The notes beneath the pieces were generated by a model, which was not told the origin of the DNA, did no database searches, and saw only the letters and a list, made by a program, of their open reading frames with translations. Below, piece by piece: positions 25,020 through 33,633 of a DNA stretch of 64,000 bases. Made by a program: the position numbers and the translations under genes. Positions within the stretch are counted from its first letter, which is position 1; every line of letters begins with the position of its first letter. This DNA comes from Colocasia esculenta (taxonomy: Eukaryota; Streptophyta; Magnoliopsida; Alismatales; Araceae): positions 78,761,079 to 78,825,078 of the forward strand of contig CM024759.1 of the NCBI GenBank assembly GCA_014218235.1, read 5' to 3'.

Positions 25020-25271
25020 TAGTTGACATCCGCTGTGATTGGTCGAGTATTGAAGATATATACACGCATATATATTTAAAATAAAAAATTATTTTACTCT
25101 CGTGTCCACGTGTCCACGGAGCCAAATGCAAGTTGGCACAATCAACGCCCGTTATGAGAGTGTTGAGTGGTGCCGAGGTGAATTCTGATATTCAATCAAT
25201 CACGTCAAATGTTGATTATCTCACATTTATTTTTACTATCGTGAGCACGGGAGCAAAATAATTTCACATGG

Positions 25272-25534
25272 GGGTGTCCAGCTGAGGCCAAACCATACAA
25301 TCCACAAGAGAAAGCTTTTGACCTCAAAACAACCAGTGGATTCTTCATTAGTTATCCAGAGAGATCAAAAGGGTATAGATTTTATTGTCCATCACATGTT
25401 CCCATCATTATAGAGACAAATAAGACAAGATTTCTTGAGGATGGTGAAGTCAGTGAGAGTGGACCTTCTCGAGAGATTTCTTTTGAAGAGTTACAGGATC
25501 ATGCTGAAATACCTGTAGCTTTTTCTCCATGCAA
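25272..25534 (+). pseudogene. Ty1/copia retrotransposon fragment (integrase C-terminal/connector region)
   Basis: A plus-strand frame without its own ATG stays open for about 90 codons. It reads GCPAEAKPYNPQEKAFDLKT, then TSGFFISYPERSKGYRFYCP and ETNKTRFLEDGE. This is the conserved GCPAEVR...YNP...GYFIGYPEKSKGYRFYCP region of plant copia polyproteins, between the integrase core and reverse transcriptase. Upstream and downstream domains are absent. A small MITE has inserted at its 3' edge (25543-25651). It is a fragment with no sign of independent function. Confidence 0.8.
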
Positions 25535-25542
25535 CTTCGAAA

Positions 25543-25651
25543 AATAATTGTTGCACTTGTACAATAATACTTATTTCACTTGTGAGTGGTTTTGAGTAGA
25601 TAGACACAATGAATCACTCATAAGAACCTCTTATAAATATAATAAATATTT
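25543..25651. mobile_element. Small hAT-type MITE with 8-bp target duplication
   Basis: A 109-bp AT-rich segment flanked by CTTCGAAA at 25535-25542 and 25652-25659. The ends are weakly inverted (AATAATTGTTGCACTTGT against AAATATTTATTATA), with the TGCACTT wording seen in the other hAT MITEs of the window. Confidence 0.6.
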
Positions 25652-26035
25652 CTTCGAAACAATATATAAAATTAAAAGAAACCCAACAACAATAGAAGTC
25701 AAATGCAACCAACACGTCTACGTGTTGGTAACAAAACGAACAGTTAGATGTGTGGATGTATTACAACTCCAGATCGAGGAAGTTTAAAAACTTCTTTTAG
25801 GTATGCTAAGTTGATTGGCCAGTCTTGACCTGTATAAGAGGTCGTTCACTACTCAAGACTTGCGTCTAAACCTTATATTATAAATTTTTTTGAAAATCAC
25901 CTAATAATTCTGCAGATTTGAGAATTTAAACTTCTGATCTCCTGATGTACGATAGAGCACCCGCGATTAGAAAGTCCAAAGACTTACTGCCCACAAAGGC
26001 GCTTTTCTAAATGAGAAATGCTACGTGCCCACATA

Positions 26036-26607
26036 GTCGGGCATAAATGCCACGTTGGAATGGTCGGAGGTGCTCGCGTGGCATGTCACGAGGGCAATAG
26101 GGAGGCAATGGCGGCGGTGACCGGTGGCCGACGACAACGAGGGTTGACGGCCAGCGGCTGGCGACCAGAGACCGACGATGGCGGCGATCAACAACCGGCG
26201 ATGATCGCCAACTGCGGTCTATTGCCGGCCTCTACAGTCGACGGCCACTTCTAGCGATGATCGCCAACTGCAGTCTATTGTCACAACTAAATAATTATTT
26301 ATTATTGATAGGTAATTATTTATCACTATTAAATAGTTATTTATCATCACTAGATAATTATTTGTCCATTCGGTTGATAGTAGCCGTCGTCAATTATCGC
26401 CGTCGTCGGTCGCCGACCTCAACAGCCGTCGGACGCCGCAGTCGTCGATCATTAGCCGTCGATCGTCGCCACTGTCGATCATCGACTGCCGCCGTCGCCG
26501 TTGATGACTGCCACGCCATCATCACCACTCTGTTGCTAAAGTGACGCATACGCGACATGCCATGCGAGCATCTCCGACCATTCCAGAGGGATATTTATAT
26601 CCGGCCG
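26036..26607. mobile_element. GC-rich inverted-repeat element (MITE or MULE derivative)
   Basis: Left AATGGTCGGAGGTGCTCGCG with TGGCATGTC and right (reverse complement) AATGGTCGGAGATGCTCGCA with TGGCATGTC form an inverted repeat of about 45 bp. The inner arms are rich in CGTCG/CGACG words, and the centre (26280-26360) is a run of AATTATTTAT-like repeats. Open frames across it lack any known domain and are probably incidental. The exact ends and target duplication were not resolved. Confidence 0.6.
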
Positions 26608-26620
26608 TTCTCTTTCTAAA

Positions 26621-26800
26621 AGGAAACAGTTTTATAACACCATTTGGTAACATCATTTGGTAACATCACCATTAAAACTGTGCCACATCAACAACTGAAG
26701 TAGAAAAGTTAAAAATACCTCATAAATAATAAGATTGTGGTGTATTTTGATTAATGTGTTATTTAATATGTTACCAAATGGTGTTACTAAACTATTTTCC
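26621..26800. mobile_element. MITE with 9-bp target duplication (Mutator-like)
   Basis: A 180-bp element flanked by CTTTCTAAA at 26612-26620 and 26801-26809. The ends are inverted over about 32 bp: AGGAAACAGTTTTATAACAC and, from the right, GGAAAATAGTTTAGTAACAC, each continuing CATTTGGTAACAT. A 9-bp duplication points to the Mutator superfamily. Confidence 0.8.
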
Positions 26801-26809
26801 CTTTCTAAA

Positions 26810-28241
26810 TACTCCACCCGACAAAAAGCACTCGCCAACTAACCAATTCTGAAAAGAAGAGGAAGAAAAGAAACACACAATAAAGCTGCAGCCGAAGGGA
26901 GTCCAGCTGGGAATAAGTCGTCAGAACACGGACCCATGTGTGGAAGAGTTGCAAAACCCGGGAAAGAACTGAATTTCCCAGCACAAAATGTGAGAAATGG
27001 AGAAAGGGGGGACAAGGGAAGTGGTGAAATTTAATCTTCGAAAAAAACTCTTCTTGCATTCACGAGGTGAAGGTCAGGCCAAATATATTTTCTTAATAAT
27101 TGATGTGAAATTATCTAAAATCTCTATTCGTAAGTCTCCACAAAACCAACATATGTAATACCACAATTGTTACGCCTCTCTCTCTCTCTTTCAAAGAAAT
27201 AGTGGGTTCCAACGTTTGTAGCTGCTCTCCTCATTGAAGTGCCCACAAATGGGGGGAAAAAAAATCAGACACTCCCACATAAGAACAAGACTAGCTCATA
27301 TTACATCTATGAGGGGAAAAATAAAAAGAAAAGAAAAGGAGAATCACAAGTGGCAAGATGTGGAAATATATAGATCAACACATGTTTCCAATGACTCACC
27401 ATTGTTGGTTGTCAGCTGAAAGTGAGTTGGGAGTTGTTGACCCCCCAACCCCCCAAAGTGAGAGCAGAAGACATGAATTGAGTTACATCATCCACTTGAG
27501 GGAAACGACCTGTCTCTCTCACTTTCTAGATTGTTTGAATGCATAGCTGACCTAATCCCTTTGAATAGTCATGTAATCTAATCTAGTTGATGAAACATGT
27601 AGGTAATGTGTTAACTTTGTTTCTGTTGACATGTGGTCATGATCCGTGTCACTTAGTATCTTAATAGGATCTAATTTGTTGGAACCTTTGTCACTGTATA
27701 ATTAAGACTCTTAGATTAAAAGATCTTATAAATATGGAGTTTGGGAGGGGGGGCTCATATGAGAAGTTGGTTCTCTCTTCTTCTTCCCCTCTCTCTCTCT
27801 CTAAAGCTACCATTTATAATCTTAAGATTTGATGTGTGATATTTGTAGATGACTTTAATAGTCATTCCACACTGATGAATGTGATTCTTCCACTTTTATA
27901 TCAAAATTTTCACTCTGTACCTCGGTAAAAAATACATATCTCGATTCTTCCATCTGACGTTTCAAACAAACCTGGTCAATTATATGAGAAAGAAAATTTC
28001 TTATTGCGAGATAAATTTTACAATAGTAATAGCGTAGATTGTAAAAAACTAATTCTATTAATTGAGGAATAGAAAACAACACATATTCTTTCATTATTAT
28101 AGAATTTAGAATTGGTCGTGCAATGAGAAATTCCCTACTAATAAGTGCGAGTGCCCTGCTTTTGGGTGGTCTATGTCGATTGACGTGACTGAGGTGAGAG
28201 ATAAAACGGCATGAGTTGTACCCGGTCATAGTATTTTTTTG
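26810..28241. other. Intergenic spacer
   Basis: No supportable gene. 27640-27850 has a TATA-like CTTATAAATATGG and a CT-rich leader-like tract, possibly a decayed LTR edge, but no paired end was found. Confidence 0.35.
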
Positions 28242-28984
28242 GGAGAATTAATTGTTAGTTCTTAATAGGGATATGGTATTATTTTTATATTTTTGTCAGG
28301 TTTTTTCACGTTATTCAATCTTTATTTTATGTAGGATTTATTTTTAAGTCTCTATCATTAACCTTCCGTTATCTTTTTCAATGACTGTTTCACTTGCGAA
28401 AGTGTGTAACTACATAATTACATACTTACATAGTTATATGTGTATCTGTGTAAGTATGTAAATCATGTAACTGCATAAGTATGTAAGTACATATTTATGT
28501 AGTTGTCTAAGTAATTTTGTAAGTAGTTAATAATTTATAGAAATAAATATTTACTTATTTATTCAGAGAATTATCAATCAATCCTTGATTTTGAAAATTT
28601 TATTTTTAAGTCTCTAAGTTACATAGATATAGAAGAAGGGACTTACATAGTTTCAGAAAAACTTACCTAGTTACTAGAGACTTACCTAGTTATAGAGTTA
28701 CATGTATAATTACACACTTACGTAGGTAAGCTATTCTGATTATTTAGTTACTAGGGACCTACCTAGCTACAGAGTCTCTGAGTTACATACTAAAGAGACG
28801 TGATTTAAGTGTGCCTCCCAAGAGGTATTATTCACATGCTTGGAGTTTTGTCCTTTAAAAGGGCCCTCTTGGGAGAAGAGGTGAGACTTTTGCTGATAAA
28901 CACACACTTGTTCTCACTATCTTTCAGTGTGAGACTAAAGAATATCTCTACACAGCCCCCTAGTGAAGATAAGGGTGTGCAAAT

Positions 28985-29119
28985 CTCATGAAGATGAGAC
29001 GCTTGAGTAGGGCGCACGGCCTCTCGCAGGCCCTCAAAGCTGCGGTATTTCACCGCCTTCGTCTTCACCTGCGGCGACTCACTGGCCTCGACTACAGCCT
29101 TCCCCGCACGCTGAGCCAT
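28985..29119 (-). pseudogene. 5' fragment of an antisense ORF in the truncated Tat-like element
   Basis: From the ATG at 29119 about 45 residues read MAQRAGKAVVEASESPQVKT, then KAVKYRSFEGL, before the retroelement is cut near 28985. A palindromic TATA-like CCTTATAAGG lies at 29235-29244, about 115 bp upstream on the same strand. Its position, opposite in direction to the host element and just inside the polypurine tract and LTR, matches the antisense ORF of the complete element. Confidence 0.5.
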
Positions 29120-30326
29120 CGGTGCCGGAGGGGGAGGGGGCGACGAAAGGCTGGGAGAAGGCGACGGGCAATGGCGAGGAAAAAAGCTCTTCTGAAAGAG
29201 GAAAGCGCGAGCCCCTGCCTTCTCCCCTCCTCTTCCTTATAAGGAAGGGAGGCACAAAATTTGAAGGGGAAAGTGGCGTTTTTTCCACTTCCAATAGCTC
29301 GTTCAAACATACCACCTCGGGCTCGCGATGTGACACGCCATTGCTGCCATCATGTCGCTCTGTCCCCAAGGAGAGCTCCAACGGCGTCGCCCTGAGGCCG
29401 TGCACACAGCCGCGATCGGTATCACATTTAATGCGAGGGCGACATCGAACAGACACCTCCCCTCTCAAGTGCTCCGGAGCCCGAGCAGGCTTGAGAGTGT
29501 GGGGGGCAAGTGTGGAGGCCATTTCTAGTCTCCTAGGCCTGCATGCCCATCATGGCCCATCATGACCCATCGTGGCTCATCAAGATGCCTGGGCTTTGGT
29601 CATCGAGTCACGTGTCCTCGAGTTCAGCCAGAGGCTTCCGAACACGCTCTGGCCATCCAGCATCCAAGAATCCCGAGGGTAGTCTCAGGACACCCCTCAA
29701 TCTGTTCGAGCAGAACACGGTCTGTCGAACAGACCATGAGCCTCCTGTCCGAAACTCATGCGGCCTCTCACCGAACACCACAGCGCTTTCGAGCACCAAG
29801 TGCCGCACAGCCTAGCCGGCAACCGAACAGGCTCCTGCTCGACACCTCTTGGCCAGAGGGCCCTGAACGGCCCTTCGCCTCCCGAAGGCAGTTAACACGG
29901 TGGCGCGACACACATCCCATGGTTAAAAGCATTAACCACAGGGGATCCCAACGAGCGGCTCAAACGGACAACTCCCCGCCTAGGGACTCCAACCGACGTG
30001 TCCCTTCGATCATCATTGAGGGAGATTGCGTCTGGACTCCTCGTCTCCCTTGTCTATAAAAGGCACGGGCGATCCCAATGCAAAGGTATGCGACTTTCCT
30101 CACGCACACTCGCTCACGCACGAACACGCACCAAAGAACATTTTATTCTTGCCTCTCCTATAGTCCGACCTGACTTTGGCATCAGAGGGTTCTCTCCAGT
30201 TCTTTAACCGGGTCCCCCTGATTCCTTCTAGGTTTTGCAGGTCATCATCCGCATCGGCGACCGTCCCCTCTATTCTCAGTGGAGGCCCATTCGGTCTAGG
30301 CCCGAATAGGGAAACACGTCCACACA
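28985..30326 (+). mobile_element. Truncated Ty3/gypsy (Tat-like) retroelement: 3' internal end plus LTR
   Basis: The LTR runs from TGTGGAGGCC (29511) to CCACACA (30326). It is directly preceded by a G-rich polypurine tract (GTGGGGGGCAAG, 29499-29510) like that of the complete element at 32441-42915. A TATA box TCTATAAAAG (30053-30062) sits two-thirds into the LTR, on the plus strand. Internal sequence upstream carries the start of an antisense ORF. The 5' part of the element is missing, so no paired LTR or target duplication exists. It lies inside the inverted-repeat element. Confidence 0.75.
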
Positions 30327-31137
30327 TACTATGTAACTATGTAATTACATGTGTAGTTATAGAGTATGAAGTTACAAAGTTACATGTGTAGTTACATAAT
30401 ATACATATAGTTACAAAGAGTTACACTGTAACTCTGTAACTATGCACTTACGCAGTTACAGAAATTACATACTTACGCAAAAAGAATTACACATGTAATT
30501 ATGTAACTTGGTAAGCCTGATAACTAGATAAGTCATTTTGAACCTATGTAAGTCTGTAACTAGGTAAGCCTTAGTTACATAATTACAGACTTACAAAATA
30601 TCTATGTACTTACAGAGTTACATGTGTAACTATATAAATATCTAATTACATACTTACGTAGTTACAAAAATTACATACTTACGTAGTTACACATGTAACT
30701 CTGTAAGTACATACTTACGCAGTTACATATTTAACTATGTAACTACTTCATATCTTGTTACACAATTACATGAAGAAATATTTACAGATTTAAAGTGTAA
30801 AAAATTATGTACTTACATACTTACAAAATTACCTGTGTAACTGCATAAGTATGTAATTACATACTTACGCAGTTATAAGATTTATATACTTACACAGTTA
30901 CATATGTAACTCTGTAAGTATATAATTACGCAGTTACACACTTTCGTAGGTGAAACAGTCGTTGAGGGAGATAACGAGGGGTTAACAACAGAGACCTAAA
31001 AATAAATCCTACATAAAACAAAGACTGCACAGTGCGAAAAAAAACCTGACAAAGACCTAAAACTAATATCAGATCTCTACCCGGGACCAACAATTCACCG
31101 GGTAAATAATTATCGAGTGTGGGTTGGACTTTGCTTC

Positions 31138-31204
31138 AAAATATGCACTATCCTGGGTTATTAGATCCGTTTTTGGATAGTCTAACCCAGGATAGTGCAT
31201 ATTT
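31138..31204. repeat. Near-perfect hairpin
   Basis: AAATATGCACTATCCTGGGT at 31138-31157 pairs with ACCCAGGATAGTGCATATTT at 31185-31204. The arms are perfectly complementary and extend inward by TTA/TAA, leaving a loop of about 22 nt that itself contains ATCCG...GGAT. No flanking duplication was noticed. Confidence 0.8.
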
Positions 31205-32435
31205 CGGATAAAATGATCGGATACGTAGTAATTTATCAGTTTTTGGATTTGGTTCCGGGTCATTAGATCCGTTTGATGGTTCATCGGGTAAACTCTTGGC
31301 CAGAAGAGTCGGGTAGAAGACCGCCAACCGTACACCTGCCTTGCACAACCTTACTTCAAGTTACATCATGTATGTAATTTTTATATTAGTAATTTTTCAG
31401 TTTTTAAACCCCATAAGATAATAGAGTATAATATGTGGCACAGTATATTAGGAGCTCTTGGAATCTTGGTATTTATTTATAAGTCCCCATAATCTGAAAT
31501 TATTCAGTAGACCGTCCAAAAAAAAGACGGTTTAATCCCTCACTAGAACAGATTATAGAGGGTGAAGAACAAAAGGATCCCTTTGTGCTTTATATGCTTT
31601 AATAAGCTCTTCCTAGTTGCCCAGGGCTTGGTTCCGGAGTTGGGCGTCTATTGAAATTTGAATCTATGTCTCACTCTAGTCCAAAGTCCAAATAGATCCA
31701 AGTATATATATATCACCATGCCACATTTTTCAACATAAAAAAAAAACTCTTCCAAGTTTTGCCAAGACCAAATGACTTAGGGGGCAAGTCCAACCCAAAC
31801 AAGACTTGATTGGAACCGAATTGTGAGCTCAAACAAATTAAGTAACTTTAACTTGGACTCAAGTTATTTTTTATTTTAAATTTTAGGAAAGAAAAAAAAA
31901 AAAGAACACGATACATGAGACATATTATAATTGTGACGTACGTAGCATGAGAGTGACACATTTTGATTGTTCGTATTTTTTACTGCATTAAATTTACCCA
32001 TCTAAAGTTAAATTAGAAGGTTAGATCAGACAGTTGAGATGCATAGCTTAATATATGATTCGACGAGATCTTTCGATTCAAACAAAAATGACATGGAAAG
32101 AGTGTGAAAGAAAAAGATAGGACACCAAAGTTTTAGTACTGTGACCACGTCTCCTCTCCAAAGAATCAGTCTCACCTATAAACTATTTTTCATACGAACT
32201 ATCAGCTCAGACTAAAATCTAGCATGAAATTAGAAGGCGTGAGAAAAATGTTAGAAAAAGGTACATAAAGAATGGTTCAGTGGTTAAACCCCTCTATTAT
32301 ATACCTTAAGTGTTAAATTCAAACCTTCATCCCATACTTACTTATAAAAAAAATTAGAAAAATATATGTAATTCACATATTATATCTTATATCTCTGTAT
32401 TCTATATATTGTATAATTCATATTTCTTCTGTTTG
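31205..32435. other. AT-rich spacer before the gypsy element
   Basis: No gene found. A SINE-like trace at about 32265-32350 reads GGTTCAGTGGTTAAACCC, then GTTAAATTCAAACC, and ends in a run of A. It resembles a tRNA A box, B box and tail but is too short and degraded to be sure. Confidence 0.4.
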
Positions 32436-32440
32436 ATTAC

Positions 32441-33164
32441 TGTGGAGGCCTTTTCCTTGTTGGGCCGGAGCGGATCAGGCCTGACACTTGTGTAAGGGAG
32501 ATGACGGTCGCCGGTAGCGGACGAAGGATCCTGCAATCACCAGAATGGATCAGGGGGGCCCGGTGAAGACCGGGGAAAACCCTCCGATGCCTAAGTCAGT
32601 ACGAGGCTTGCAAGGCAGTGGGTTTTTGAGTGTAAGGGTGTGTTCGCATAAGAGAGAACGTACCAGCGCACGGTCATGTACCTGTACTTTTATAGGCATA
32701 GGTACTGAGGCAGACGTGTGTAACGTTGGTAGATCGTGCCTGAAAAGTCACTTTGATGGGCGCGCATAACGGGAGGAGTTATGCGCTCAAATGTCCGTTG
32801 GGATGCCAGACAGTTAACGCACCTCTTGATGATGGGGCGCGTGGCCTGGGGCGGTTATAACCGCCGTGAGGACACGAAGAGCTGTTCGGCAACCTCCGGA
32901 CAAGATCATCGAGCAGGTGACCCGCGTGAGGATCGAACGTGCTGTTCGGGAGCATCCGTGGTTGTTCGGTATGAAAGGACCGATGTTCGGAAATGCGCTG
33001 CTGCGGAGCTTGGCGAAGTCCGATCACGGGGGTTATACCTTGGAGGCCTCTGACCCGCCCTGATGAGGGCGTGGCATCTTGAAATGGGGCCACGTCTGTT
33101 GACAGGACATGAGAGGGCCGTAACGGGCCATCATGAGCCTAGGTGGCCAGATTTGGCCACCACA
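32441..33164 (-). repeat. 3' LTR of the gypsy element
   Basis: Starts TGTGGAGG and ends CCACCACA on the plus strand, so both ends have the TG...CA form. A TATA box (CTATAAAAG on the minus strand) lies at about 32686-32694. Confidence 0.95.
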
Positions 33165-33176
33165 CTTGCCCCCCAC
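33165..33176 (-). promoter_or_regulatory. Polypurine tract
   Basis: The minus strand reads GTGGGGGGCAAG immediately before the 3' LTR, the expected place for plus-strand DNA priming. The truncated element at 28985-30326 has the same 12-mer at its LTR edge. Confidence 0.85.
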
Positions 33177-33442
33177 GCTCTCGAGTGGCTCGGTAACGCG
33201 AGCACTTCGAGGGCGTCGCTTCCGCATTTAATGCGATGGCCCGTTGCAGGGGGCTATGTGGTGCCGTCGCCTGGAGTCCTGTCAAACGGCTAACCCATCA
33301 TGATGGGTGCGAGGTCGCATCGAGCTAGGAGCGTCGTCGTTGCGTTTGAGCGGCCGCCAGCGGTGCGATCGAGGAGGAGGTTTCGAAAGCTGGAAGGAGA
33401 GGCGTTTTTGGGACCTGCTTCGAATTCCGCGCCCCTCCTTCT

Positions 33443-33450
33443 CTATAAAA
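33443..33450 (+). promoter_or_regulatory. TATA box for the antisense ORF
   Basis: CTATAAAA on the plus strand lies about 190 bp before an ATG at 33634 that opens toward the antisense ORF, and about 280 bp inside the LTR border. It lies outside the LTR and faces against the retroelement genes, so it may be a separate promoter. Confidence 0.5.
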
Positions 33451-33633
33451 AGAAAGGAGGGGGCGAAGGCGGGAGCCACGCCTTCGAAAACCCTTCTTGT
33501 GGTCAGGCCGCATGCTTTCTTCCTCCCCAAGCTTCCTTCCTTCTTCGTTCGAGAGATTTTCGCGCCCCCTTGGGTGATCATCTTCTTCCTCGCGCTCCCT
33601 CCTACTCGCCGTTCTCCTCTGCATCGGACAACG

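Larger units (their letters stand above)
22126..25215. repeat. Tandem duplication of an about 1.5-kb unit
   Basis: Unit 1 (about 22126-23601) and unit 2 (about 23602-25212) share collinear blocks. These are AACAAGTCCCTTGCCATCTC with GGCCCACAAAAAAGTCGGTC; a G-run with CTCCTACT; CTGGCTATGGGATTTACCTC; a GA-rich block; and GTGGTGCCGAGGTGAATTC at each unit end. Unit 1 carries element B (22453-22802). Unit 2 carries a SINE (24773-25019). Low-complexity tracts include an 18-G run (22406-22423) and a GA microsatellite (about 24411-24447). No coding sequence is recognised. Confidence 0.75.
28242..31102. mobile_element. Large inverted-repeat (foldback-like) element with internal short-repeat arrays
   Basis: The left end (about 28242-28420) and the right end (about 30925-31102) are inverted copies. 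Shared blocks are TTTGTCAGGTTTTTT, TTTTATGTAGGATTTATTTT, GACTGTTTCAC and CGAAAGTGTGTAACT. Inside each arm is an array of short words such as GTAACTATGTAAGTATGTAA (left to about 28800, right from about 30327). The centre holds the truncated LTR retroelement at 28985-30326. The ends start with wording like GAATTAATTGTTAG. No target duplication was identified. The architecture fits a foldback or Mutator-like non-autonomous element. Confidence 0.65.

Noticed and set aside
26018..26544. Two frames of 78 and 95 codons
   Set aside because: They lie across an inverted-repeat element and its CGTCG arrays, with no homology visible.
29562..30059. 165-codon plus-strand frame
   Set aside because: Lies inside the retroelement LTR, which is non-coding.
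28400..30960. CRISPR-like impression from short repeats
   Set aside because: The repeats are irregular GTAAGTATGTAA words without uniform spacers, in plant nuclear DNA.
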